A stretch of DNA of 40,063 nucleotides, from positions 1-40,063 of the forward strand of contig CAMEJJ010000024.1 of NCBI GenBank assembly GCA_945919795.1, given 5' to 3'. This DNA comes from an uncultured Lachnospiraceae bacterium (GTDB taxonomy: Bacteria; Bacillota; Clostridia; Lachnospirales; Lachnospiraceae). Below the pieces are notes generated by a model. It had not been told where the DNA came from, made no database searches, and saw only the letters and a program-made list of their open reading frames with translations. Shown piece by piece: positions 1-8,700 of the stretch. The first letter of the stretch is position 1; each line of letters starts with the position of its first letter. Made by a program: the position numbers and the translations under genes.

Positions 1-59
1 GAAAGAAGATCAAAGATCAAAACGTGTTTGTTCGGTTTTGAAGGTACATCCTTTTATAA

Positions 60-132
60 TCCTCGATAGCTCAGTCGGTAGAGCATTCGGCTGTTAACCG
101 AAGTGTCGTAGGTTCGAGTCCTACTCGGGGAG
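60..132 (+). tRNA. tRNA-Asn (anticodon GTT)
   Basis: A 73-base cloverleaf can be folded by eye. The seven-base acceptor arm (60-66 with 125-131) includes one G-T wobble, the D loop has the usual AGCTCAGTCGGTAGAGC pattern, the anticodon is GTT, and the T arm carries GGTTCGAGTCC. The discriminator base is G132 and CCA is not encoded. It is the first of three tightly spaced tRNA genes, so the three are probably one transcript processed by RNases. Confidence 0.97.
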
Positions 133-199
133 TTTGGAACCTGCCAGGAGAAGGCAGGGGAAAGAAAAAAGAGAGAAGCCTCGAAAGAGCGTAACATAA

Positions 200-271
200 G
201 GCTCCGTGGTCAAGCGGTTAAGACATCGCCCTTTCACGGCGGTAACACGGGTTCGATTCCCGTCGGAGTCA
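200..271 (+). tRNA. tRNA-Glu (anticodon TTC)
   Basis: A 72-base cloverleaf with acceptor stem GGCTCCG pairing with CGGAGTC, anticodon TTC in the loop CTTTCAC, and T arm GGGTTCGATTCCC. The discriminator is A271 and CCA is not encoded. It lies 67 bases after tRNA-Asn and 11 bases before tRNA-Cys. Confidence 0.97.
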
Positions 272-282
272 TTTTAAATTTT

Positions 283-353
283 GGCGCCATAGCCAAGCGG
301 TAAGGCAAAGGTCTGCAACACCTCTATCACCGGTTCAAATCCGGTTGGCGCCT
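283..353 (+). tRNA. tRNA-Cys (anticodon GCA)
   Basis: A 71-base cloverleaf with acceptor stem GGCGCCA pairing with TGGCGCC, anticodon GCA in TCTGCAAC, and T arm CCGGTTCAAATCCGG. The discriminator is T353 (U in the RNA), as expected for tRNA-Cys, and CCA is not encoded. It is the last tRNA before a terminator. Confidence 0.97.
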
Positions 354-355
354 CT

Positions 356-386
356 AAAAAGAAACTCTTACGAGTTTCTTTTTTTG
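356..386 (+). terminator. Intrinsic terminator of the tRNA cluster
   Basis: GAAACTC at 361-367 pairs with GAGTTTC at 372-378 around a four-base loop. A run of T to 385 follows, and A residues precede the stem. It sits three bases after tRNA-Cys and closes the tRNA transcript. Confidence 0.9.
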
Positions 387-390
387 TTAT

Positions 391-480
391 GGCGACGAGG
401 AAAGTGCAATGTGCTTGCACAATTGCACTTGACGACCGCTAATCAGCGATAAAACAAGCGAAGCGGTTTTATCGGTGTAT
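391..480. repeat. Two adjacent dyads of unknown function
   Basis: The first dyad runs 402-430: AAGTGCAATGTGC faces GCACAATTGCACTT with one bulged base. The second runs 447-474: CGATAAAAC pairs perfectly with GTTTTATCG around the loop AAGCGAAGCG. Neither has a T tract, so they are not obvious terminators. They fill most of the gap between the tRNA terminator and the next gene and look like a dispersed intergenic repeat, but no second copy is visible in this window. Confidence 0.5.
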
Positions 481-523
481 ACACGATGAGCCAAGTTCAA
501 ATAATTAGATTTGGAGAATAAAA

Positions 524-1495
524 ATGAGCAGTGCATTCATCATATTGCAGCAGATGTTGGTTTTATTTGGCATGATGCTGGTGGGATATTTTTGTTATAA
601 AATAGACTGGATCGACGATCACACCTATGGGAAACTATCTAAAATTGTTGTTAATATTTTAAATCCTCTTCTGGTAATTGATGGAGTGTTGGGTAAAAAC
701 ACAGGAGAAGATCTGAATAAACTCGGTATCAATTTTGGCATGATGATAATCTATTTTATATTTTTAATTATTATCAGTATACCGGTTGTAAAGCTTCTTC
801 GGCCGGAAAAGAAAAATGTAGAATTATACCGCCTGATGATGATATTTTCCAATGTAGGATTTATGGGAATTCCCGTTATATCCGCATTATATGGTTCAGG
901 TGTAATAATCTATATTGTTTTTTACATGCTGGGTTATAATTTTCTGTTGTACACATATGGTATTATCCTTGCAAGAAGAAGTGCACAGAGAAATTCCCAG
1001 AGAAATGAAAAAGAGAATGGAGAAAAAAGTACAGTTTCCTTTAAAGAAAATATCAAATCCATTATGAATCCGGGAGTTATTGCCGGTATTCTTGCGATAG
1101 TACTTTTTGTAATGAATATACAGGTAGCTGCGCCGGTAGCTTCCTTTATAAAATACTTAAGTCAGTGTGTTGTTCCAATGTCTATGATTTTAATTGGTGC
1201 ATCCATGGCGCAGCATGAATTAAAAACGATTTTTAACGAAATGAAAATGTATTGGTTTTTATTAATACGTTTAGCCATTATTCCGATTGCAGTTGCTTTA
1301 CTGGTACGTCAGTTACCAATTGATTCGCAGATATTAGGTGTATTTATTCTGATGTTAGCCATGCCTGTCGGAAGCATTGTGGTTTTGGTTGCAATGGAGC
1401 AGGGCGCAGATTCGACATGCTGTACCAAGGGAAGTGTTGTCAGTACTCTCCTGAGCATTATTACGATTCCCATCGTAGCAATGTTTTTGCCCTGA
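524..1495 (+). CDS. AEC-family membrane transporter (auxin efflux carrier-like)
   Basis: This 323-residue protein is almost wholly hydrophobic, with about ten predicted membrane helices in two halves joined by a charged loop near residues 148-170 that is rich in R, N, E and K. The overall pattern fits the AEC/Mem_trans family: an N-terminal LFGMMLVGYF helix, a conserved N-P pair in NPLLVIDGV, FSNVGFMGIPV in the first half, and LIGASMAQHEL followed by LAMPVGS in the second. Members move organic anions such as malate or, in plants, auxin; the substrate here cannot be told. The start ATG has GGAG seven bases upstream. The gene stands alone, with no clear partner on either side. Confidence 0.88.
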   Translation: MSSAFIILQQMLVLFGMMLVGYFCYKIDWIDDHTYGKLSKIVVNILNPLLVIDGVLGKNTGEDLNKLGINFGMMIIYFIFLIIISIPVVKLLRPEKKNVELYRLMMIFSNVGFMGIPVISALYGSGVIIYIVFYMLGYNFLLYTYGIILARRSAQRNSQRNEKENGEKSTVSFKENIKSIMNPGVIAGILAIVLFVMNIQVAAPVASFIKYLSQCVVPMSMILIGASMAQHELKTIFNEMKMYWFLLIRLAIIPIAVALLVRQLPIDSQILGVFILMLAMPVGSIVVLVAMEQGADSTCCTKGSVVSTLLSIITIPIVAMFLP

Positions 1496-1500
1496 TTTTA

Positions 1501-1514
1501 ATAAAACGTTTTAT
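1501..1514. promoter_or_regulatory. Perfect 14-base palindrome upstream of the FNT gene
   Basis: ATAAAACGTTTTAT is a perfect palindrome 5 bases after the AEC stop codon and 118 bases before the FNT start. It resembles a small operator but does not match the CcpA cre consensus (TGWAANCGNTNWCA). No T tract follows. Function is unknown. Confidence 0.3.
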
Positions 1515-1632
1515 GATATATTATACACAAGGAAAGTATTGGTAGAAATTTGAATGAAATTTGATATGGTATCAGCTTATAAGGAATGATATACTATTGA
1601 AGGATGAAAAAAATATACTTGGAGGATAAAAG

Positions 1633-2439
1633 ATGAATTCACCTGCAGAAATTGCAAAAAATTATATATCAATTGGAGAAGGAAAAGTCAAAATGTCTTT
1701 TCTCAAGACATTTCTTTTGGCAATCATGGCCGGAATGTTTATTGCCATTGCCGGAGCAGGTGCTTCAATAGCTGTTGTATCGGTGGAAACACCTTCATTG
1801 GCAAAGTTGATTTCCGGATGCATTTTCCCAGGAGGTCTTGCCATGGTTATTTTAGCAGGAAGTGAGTTGTTTTCAGGTAACTGTTTGTTGGTAATTCTTT
1901 GTTGGACAAAAACAATTAAGATTCATGAAATGTTACGAAACTGGGTTATTGTATACCTTGGTAATCTGCTAGGTGGTCTGCTTATATGTGCGATGCTGGT
2001 CTACGGACATACGTTTTCATTATTCAATGGTGGGATGGCTGAATTTGCTGTAAATACAGCTGCTGCAAAAAACTCTCTTTCTTTTGGAGATGCGTTTATT
2101 CGTGGTATATTGTGTAATATTCTGGTTTGTATCGCTGTTTGGATGGGATTTGCGGCAAAAGATGCAGGTGGAAAAGTTTTAGCAATCTTTTTACCAATAA
2201 TGATATTTGTCATTTGTGGATATGAGCACAGTGTTGCAAATATGTATTATGTTCCTGCAGGTATTATGGCAATGAAAGAATACGGTATAGCGGCAGATGG
2301 TCTTAGCTGGCTAACTTTTTTTGTTAATAATGAGATTCCGGTAACTTTAGGGAATATTTTGGGTGGTTCGTTTGTTGGTACTATGTACTGGGCAATTTAT
2401 TTAAGAGAAGAGAAAAAGAATAATCCAATTAATAAGTAA
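1633..2439 (+). CDS. Formate/nitrite transporter (FNT) family channel
   Basis: A 268-residue membrane protein of the usual FNT length. It opens with the family-typical amphipathic start (SPAEIAKNYISIGEGK) before six predicted membrane helices. FNT hallmarks include a first helix rich in G and A (AIAGAGASIA), GSELFSGNC in the second or third helix, GNLLGGL, and a late GNILGGSFVGTMYW segment. The family forms pentameric channels for formate, nitrite, hydrosulfide or lactate; which one applies here is not decidable from sequence alone. Formate export would suit a fermenter and a lactate-type role would suit the D-lactate dehydrogenase gene next door, but both are inference. GGAGG lies seven bases before the ATG. 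Confidence 0.92.
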   Translation: MNSPAEIAKNYISIGEGKVKMSFLKTFLLAIMAGMFIAIAGAGASIAVVSVETPSLAKLISGCIFPGGLAMVILAGSELFSGNCLLVILCWTKTIKIHEMLRNWVIVYLGNLLGGLLICAMLVYGHTFSLFNGGMAEFAVNTAAAKNSLSFGDAFIRGILCNILVCIAVWMGFAAKDAGGKVLAIFLPIMIFVICGYEHSVANMYYVPAGIMAMKEYGIAADGLSWLTFFVNNEIPVTLGNILGGSFVGTMYWAIYLREEKKNNPINK

Positions 2440-2442
2440 AAA

Positions 2443-2495
2443 AGGAACTTCCAAAGTAAATTAGCTATTCTGATTTACCTTGGGAGTTTTTCTTA
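2443..2495 (+). terminator. Terminator after the FNT gene
   Basis: A long stem beginning AACTTCCAAAGTAAAT pairs with ATTTACCTTGGGAGTT, with a few wobbles and one mismatch, around the loop TAGCTATTCTG-like bases. TTTTTCTT follows. It starts a few bases after the FNT stop codon. Confidence 0.8.
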
Positions 2496-2654
2496 TATAG
2501 AAAGCTATTTTGTAAGTAAAGAAATAGTGCTAAAATGGAAGATAAGTGGAATAATGCCGGACAGGAATGACTGTATGTATTGATATGTCCGGCTGAAAGC
2601 ATGTGATTGAAATGCAATAAAATAGGACAAAGTGGAATTTTGGAGGAAAATGAA

Positions 2655-3632
2655 GTGAAAATAGCAGCATATAATTACAGGGATTTTGATGAGGCACCAT
2701 ATTTTGAAAAATTCAGTAAACAATATGGTGTGGAAATTGTTCCAATCCGGGCTGTGCCTTGTGCGGAAAATGCACATCTGGCAGCCGGTTGCGAGGGGGT
2801 CAGTGTTATTACCCAGCCAATTACGGAAGAAATCATTGCTATCTGGGAAAAAGAAGGAGTAAAACATATTTCGACCAGAACCATCGGATTTGACCATATT
2901 GATTTAGAAGCTGCAAAAAAACACGGAATGGCTGTCAGTAATGTGACATATTCGACAGGAAGTGTAGCGGATTATACCGTCATGTTGATTTTGATGGCTT
3001 TACGCAAGATGAAATCAATTATAAAAAGGGCAGAGGGAATGGATTATTCGTTACCGGGCAATATCGGTAGGGAAATTAAGGATTTAACCGTCGGCGTTGT
3101 GGGAACCGGAAAAATTGGGACCCATGTGCTTCGAAATCTCTCCGGTTTCGGATGTCGTCTGATTTCTTATGACCCTTATCAAAATGAGGAAGCAAAGAAA
3201 TATTCTTCTTATGTTTCTTTGGAACAGTTATTTTGTGAAAGTGACGTGATAACATTTCATACACCGGCAACGGAAAGCAGTTTTCATATGGTAAATGCAG
3301 AGAGCCTGAAAACGATGAAGGACGGTGTGGTTATCATCAATACGGCGAGAGGAAGTATCATTGATACACCGGCATTTCTGGATGCACTCGAAAGTGGTAA
3401 AGTCGGAGCTGCCGCGCTGGATGTCATTGAAAATGAACTGGGTATTTTTTATGGAGATTATAAATATCAGAATATTGCTCACAGAGAGATGTCTATTCTA
3501 AAAGACTTGCCCAATGTCCTGATGCTGCCGCACATGGCATTTTATACGGAGAATGCGATTTCTGATATGGTAGAGCATTCGATTTTGAGCATTCTTCATA
3601 ACAATGGAAATATTATAAATAACCAGAATTAG
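2655..3632 (+). CDS. D-lactate dehydrogenase-type 2-hydroxyacid dehydrogenase
   Basis: This 325-residue NAD-dependent enzyme belongs to the D-isomer-specific 2-hydroxyacid dehydrogenase family and probably reduces pyruvate to D-lactate in the cytosol. The dinucleotide site VGTGKIG lies near residue 149. The catalytic triad is visible as R232 in NTARGS, E261 in the IENELG segment and H293 in LPHMAFYT, with the 29- and 61-residue spacing usual for D-LDH. The start is a GTG at 2655 with GGAGG eight bases upstream; an in-frame ATG at 2607 lacks a ribosome site and adds residues not typical of the family. VanH-like and other 2-hydroxyacid dehydrogenases share the fold, so the substrate is not certain. 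A DUF1292 gene follows 38 bases later. Confidence 0.88.
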   Translation: MKIAAYNYRDFDEAPYFEKFSKQYGVEIVPIRAVPCAENAHLAAGCEGVSVITQPITEEIIAIWEKEGVKHISTRTIGFDHIDLEAAKKHGMAVSNVTYSTGSVADYTVMLILMALRKMKSIIKRAEGMDYSLPGNIGREIKDLTVGVVGTGKIGTHVLRNLSGFGCRLISYDPYQNEEAKKYSSYVSLEQLFCESDVITFHTPATESSFHMVNAESLKTMKDGVVIINTARGSIIDTPAFLDALESGKVGAAALDVIENELGIFYGDYKYQNIAHREMSILKDLPNVLMLPHMAFYTENAISDMVEHSILSILHNNGNIINNQN

Positions 3633-3670
3633 TGGTAATGTAAAAAATAAAAGAAGGGAGTATTTTACAA

Positions 3671-3949
3671 ATGGATGAATTAAATAATACTTCAGATTTT
3701 GGAGAATATGTGACTTTTACCATAACCGCAAAGGATGGCAGCGAGGTGGAGATGGCGGTTGTGGACGAATTTGAGTTCGAAAAGAAAAACTATATTGTGG
3801 CAGCCTTAGTGAAAGATGATGCGATCGATGATAATGGACAGTATATTTACCGTTGTCATATTACGGAAGATGGATTCAAGGCTGAGAAAATATCAAATGC
3901 ACTGGATTATGAAAGAATCGCGAAGGCATATATGGAAATGGAGGATTAA
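3671..3949 (+). CDS. DUF1292 family protein
   Basis: A small acidic protein of 92 residues matching the DUF1292 (YrzB-like) family. It has an N-terminal beta-rich core (FGEYVTFTITAKDGSEVEMAVVDEF in outline), a central YIVAALVKDD strand and a C-terminal helix ending in ERIAKAYMEMED. The function of the family is unknown; in other Firmicutes such genes often sit near Holliday-junction resolvase genes, which is not the case here. AAGAAGGGAG is 11 bases upstream of the ATG. It is three bases upstream of the HD-domain gene and surely co-transcribed with it. Confidence 0.8.
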   Translation: MDELNNTSDFGEYVTFTITAKDGSEVEMAVVDEFEFEKKNYIVAALVKDDAIDDNGQYIYRCHITEDGFKAEKISNALDYERIAKAYMEMED

Positions 3950-3952
3950 TGC

Positions 3953-4564
3953 ATGGATGACAATCGACTGCAAAAACAAATGGAATTCTGCAGATTGATT
4001 GATGCAGAGAAGAAAATCGGCCGTCAGACCTATCTTGCTGATGCGAGTCGAAAGGAAAATGATGCGGAGCATGCCTGGCATATGGCGATTATGACATTGC
4101 TTTTGAGCGAATACTCCAATGAAAAAATCAATGTATTAAAGACAGTCAGTATGCTTTTGATACATGATTTAGTAGAAATATATGCAGGTGATACTTATGC
4201 ATATGATGAAGAAGCAAAAAAGACGCAAAAGGAAAGAGAATTAGCGGCGGCTAATAAACTTTTTGGAATACTTCCTGAGGATCAGGGTCAATACCTGAGA
4301 GGATTATGGGAAGAATTTGAGGCATGGGAAAGTGCTGAAGCAAAATTTGCGCATACCATGGATAATGTACAACCAACGATGTTAAATCATGCATCCGACG
4401 GAAAATCCTGGGCAGAAAAAAAGGTAAAAATCAGCCAGATTTTGGGTCGTAATGAGCGAACCAAAGAAGGCTCTGAAAAATTATGGGAATATGCATATAA
4501 CAACTTTATCAATCCGCATGTAGAACAGGGACAAATTATCGATGATGTGAATGAGGGTTGCTGA
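3953..4564 (+). CDS. HD-domain hydrolase (YfbR/HD_3-like, probable nucleotidase)
   Basis: A 203-residue soluble protein with the metal-binding HD signature. The first histidine is in RKENDAEHAWHMA (about residues 38-50) and the HD pair is in LLIHDLVEIYAGDT (about residues 64-77), with a further conserved D in the second half (FAHTMDNVQP). This is the arrangement of the HD_3 subfamily that includes the 5'-deoxyribonucleotidase YfbR. The substrate is inferred only at the level of a phosphomonoesterase acting on nucleotides. It starts three bases after the DUF1292 stop codon; the ribosome site overlaps the end of that gene (GGAGG in ATGGAGGATTAATGC). Confidence 0.82.
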   Translation: MDDNRLQKQMEFCRLIDAEKKIGRQTYLADASRKENDAEHAWHMAIMTLLLSEYSNEKINVLKTVSMLLIHDLVEIYAGDTYAYDEEAKKTQKERELAAANKLFGILPEDQGQYLRGLWEEFEAWESAEAKFAHTMDNVQPTMLNHASDGKSWAEKKVKISQILGRNERTKEGSEKLWEYAYNNFINPHVEQGQIIDDVNEGC

Positions 4565-4692
4565 GACAGGTGTCTTGTTAATTATAGAAATAAAACATAG
4601 AAATTTAAAAGAAGCAAAAAGCATGTATGAAATGGATTTGTGCAACACAGAAATGTGTAAGATAAAACAATATGAGTTAGTGGGAGGTAACT

Positions 4693-5577
4693 ATGAGATA
4701 TTTTTTAGAGAATGATATTCTGAAAGTTGAGATTGATTCTTTTGGAGCAGAATTGAAATCGGTTATCCGTAAAGACAACAATCGGGAATATATGTGGTAT
4801 GGAAATAAAAAATACTGGGGAAGGACCTCTCCGGTTTTGTTTCCTTTTGTCGGAAGTATGAAGGATAAAAAATTTAGCTGGCAGGGAAAGGATTATCCCA
4901 TGGGTCAGCATGGATTTGCAAGGGATATGGAGTATAGTTTGGTTTTGCAGACAGAGGAAGAAATATGGTTTTGTTTAAAATCCAATGATGAGACATTGAA
5001 AAAGTTTCCATTTGCTTTTATCCTTTCTATCGGATATCGTTTGACAAAGGATCAGGTGGAAGTATTGTGGAAAGTAGAAAATCCGGCAGATTCTGATTTG
5101 TATTTTTCCATCGGCGCACATCCGGCATTTTTGTGTCCGGTGCATGGTGAAAAGAAAAAGACCGGTTACCGGCTGACCTTTGATGGCGTATCTGAAATTC
5201 ATCATCATGGAAATACATTGGATACCGGTCTGGCAGTAAAAGAAGATTTGATTTTGCCACTGAAAGATGGATATGCAACCATAACAGATGACTTTTTTGA
5301 CAGATGTACATATATGATAGAAGGAAATCAAACCGGGAAAGTTGGAATTGCAGATCCCGAGGGAAAACCGATTGTAGATGTTATATTTGATACACCACTG
5401 TTTGCAATTTGGTCTCCGGAAGGTAAAAATGCACCGTTTGTTTGTATTGAACCATGGTTTGGAAGAAGTGATGACATTGGTTTTTCAGGGGATATTTCAC
5501 AAAGAGAATATATACAGTGTTTAAAAGCGAAGGAAAAATTTGAATCCGGCTATTGTATGGTTTTTTATTCTGTGTGA
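4693..5577 (+). CDS. Aldose 1-epimerase family protein (LacX-like)
   Basis: A 294-residue soluble beta-sandwich protein resembling the galactose-mutarotase superfamily, closer to the LacX/YphB type than to GalM. Visible family features are ELKSVIRKDNNREYMWYG near the N-terminus, LFPFVGSMKD, MGQHGFARDMEY with the conserved HGFAR segment around residue 76, SIGAHPAF with a second conserved His near residue 147, and CIEPWFG near the C-terminus. It probably interconverts anomers of a hexose or sugar phosphate. GGGAGG is six bases before the ATG. It lies upstream of the large propeller-HD-GYP gene in the same direction, about 150 bases apart, so joint expression is possible but not shown. Confidence 0.85.
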   Translation: MRYFLENDILKVEIDSFGAELKSVIRKDNNREYMWYGNKKYWGRTSPVLFPFVGSMKDKKFSWQGKDYPMGQHGFARDMEYSLVLQTEEEIWFCLKSNDETLKKFPFAFILSIGYRLTKDQVEVLWKVENPADSDLYFSIGAHPAFLCPVHGEKKKTGYRLTFDGVSEIHHHGNTLDTGLAVKEDLILPLKDGYATITDDFFDRCTYMIEGNQTGKVGIADPEGKPIVDVIFDTPLFAIWSPEGKNAPFVCIEPWFGRSDDIGFSGDISQREYIQCLKAKEKFESGYCMVFYSV

Positions 5578-5727
5578 TGCGGAACAAAAGTCAGTATTGT
5601 TTCTGCTTGCAGAAATAATAAGAGCCATAAAAATAAGAAACATTAGATAAGAACAATATAGTAGGAACAGTAAAACAGGTTGAATAAATATTTGACCAAC
5701 GGTTGGGTAAAAGTACGAGGGAAAAAT

Positions 5728-8700
5728 ATGAAATTGCGGAAAGCATACCAAATTGCAATGTTTGTAGCAGTTTGTATCTTAATTAATTATTTTGGAAAAA
5801 GCATCGCGACATCCATGCAGCTGCCTCTATGGTTGGATTCATTTGGAACGGTGCTTGCAGCCTATGTCCTGGGCCCGGTTTGCGGGGCTATTGTGGGTCT
5901 GACCAATAATATAATTTATGGGTTTCAGGATCCCATTGCATATCTTTATGGTCTTACCAGTATCGCAATCGGTATTGCAGCCGGCTTGTTTGCCAAAAGA
6001 AAATATTTTGAAGATGTTTTTCATACTCTAAGTGCAAGTGTGGTTGTAACACTGATTTCCGTAGTTATCTCTTCCGCCTTTAATATCTGTTTTTATAACG
6101 GAAACACCGGCAATCTGTGGGGTGATGGTGCGATCCTGTATTTGCAGGAAAGGAATTTTCCGTCGATTATTGCTTATTTCACCGGTGAGTTTTATGTCGA
6201 TTTTTTAGATAAATGTATCATATTGATTGCTTTATATCTTTTGATCCGGGTTGTTCGTTTCTATCGAAATAAGAAATTGCATAAATCGGTACTTCATAGT
6301 TTGATGTTTATCCTGATTTCGACGGGAGTATTTGGGTTTGCCCGTCCGGTAGATGCCAAAGAGGCGGAGGACGATTCCGGCAATTATGTGCAGACGGTGT
6401 ATAACCGCGACAACGGGCTTCCATGCGGCACTGCCAATACGGTTGTTCAGACCAATGATGGTATTTTATGGATTGGAACCTATGCCGGACTGTATCGTTA
6501 TAATGGAAGTGAAATTGTCCGGGTGGATGAATTTGATACCGTCAAAAATGTCAATTGTCTGTACGTGGATGAAGAGGGACGTCTGTGGATTGGAACCAAT
6601 GATAACGGACTTGCTATCTGCATTAACGGAAAACTGGCAAATGTAGTGGATGAAGATGACGGACTGCCGTCCAATTCCGTTCGTAGCATTGTGCAGGGGG
6701 CACAGGGACAGTACTATGTCGGAACTACGGATGAAATGCAGATTGTCAGTCTGAGCGGTGGTCTGAATTTATGTAATACAATTGACGAAATCCACTATGC
6801 AGTCAGTTTGACCGCTGATGAATCCGGGAATGTCTGCGCTGTGGATTCGCAGGGCTGTCTGTATCTGATCCAGGATGAGAAAGTAGCCAGAAAAGTAGAA
6901 ATAAACAGCGAGAGCAGACAATATACCTGTGCAAAATTCGGTCCTGACGGCTTATTATATTGCGGAACATCTGCAAATAATCTGGAAATATTTGAAGTGG
7001 CTGACAACACATTAAAGAAAAAAAGTGTTCGTTTCTGCAGCACCTTACAATATTTAAACAGTATTTATTTCGATGAAGACGGTAAGCTTTTTGTATGTGC
7101 TGATAATGGAGTTGGTTATCTTGATGATGACAATGAATTTGTCATGATCAGTACAGGAGGGTTTAATAATTCCATCGATAATATGACCATGGATTATCAG
7201 GGAAATATGTGGTTTGCATCTTCCAGAATGGGATTGCTCAGACTTTGTTCTTCCAATATAACCAATTTTTATAAAATGGCAGGGATGGAAAATAAGATGG
7301 TCAATTCCATGACCCGTTATCAGGATGATCTTTATGTTGGAACCGATTCGGGACTGGATATTATCGATACAGAGGAAATGAATCCGATTTTTAATGAGCT
7401 GACAGAAGCATTGGAAGGAACCCGTATCCGATGTGTTAAGACGGATGCAAACGGAAGTTTGTGGATTTGTACTTATGGAAAAGGCGTCTGGGAAGTAACG
7501 GATCAGGAAATATATGAATATAACAGTCAAAATAGTTCTGTTGGTGATTGGGCGCGTCTGGTTTTACCACTTTCGGATGGTACGGTAGCGGTTGCAACGG
7601 AAAGTGGTGTCAGTTACATCGCCGATCACAAAGAAACGCATACTTTTACCTATAATGTAGATTTGAGCAATACGATGATTTTGAGTTTGCTGGAACTGAA
7701 GGATTCTTCTCTTTTGGTCGGAACCGATGGCGGCGGCATGGTTTTAATTAAAAATCAGGAAGTGGTTAAGACCTTTACAAGAGCTGACAGTGGACTGACA
7801 TCCAATGTTATTTTACGAACCGTTGCGGATGAGAAAGAAAATGGTGTGTTTATTATTACCAGTAACGGAATTTGTTATATGGATGCCAAGCAAGAGATCC
7901 GTGATTTAAAAAATATTCCTTATTATAATAACTACGATTTAATTGTTAGCGAAGATGGGCGGCTTTTTATCTTAGGCAGTGCCGGAATTTATGTAGTAAA
8001 TCGGGATGAATTACTGAGTGGCGAAACTATAAATTATGAATTAATTGATGCGAATCTTGGTTTGACAGATAGTTTAACTGCAAATTCATGGAACTACATA
8101 GAAGACGGATATCTGTATCTGTCCTGTGCAACCGGAGTATACGGTATGGCTTTTGATTCTTATCAGGATGAAGCGAAGTCCTATCGTATGATGGTTTCCA
8201 GTGTCCAATTGGATGGAGAATCCTATGAGGTAGAACGTGGAGAAACGATTGAAATTGGTCGTGATGTCAATAAAATTGAAATTTTTCCGGAAGTAATAAA
8301 TTTCACATTGGAGAATCCTTATGTACAGTACTATCTGGAAGGATTTGACGAAAAGAAAACAGTTGTTTTACAGAGCGATTTAAGTAGTATTGTCTATACG
8401 AATCTACCTTCCGGCAACTATAAATTTCATATTGCCGTGTTAGATCGTACACAGAAAAAAATGTTGGAAGAAAGCGTTTATGCTATTTCAAAAGAGAAGG
8501 CAATCTGTGATAATGACTGGTTTACGGTATATATGATTGTCGTTCTGGTTATGGCTGTAGCATGGCTGACATGGTTTCTTATGCGGACACAAATCCAGCG
8601 TACCCTTGATATGCAACGAAAGGAGATTGCATTTGCCAAAAGACAGATTGAAATGGGAAATGAAACCATTCTTGCTATTGCGCGTACCGTGGATGCAAAG

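Noticed and set aside
2607-2654. Upstream ATG of the D-lactate dehydrogenase frame
   Set aside because: It has no ribosome site, while GTG at 2655 has GGAGG at the correct distance and gives the normal family N-terminus.
5680-5727. TTG start of the propeller-HD-GYP frame
   Set aside because: Its ribosome site is weak, and ATG 5728 with GAGGG gives a normal S-component start.
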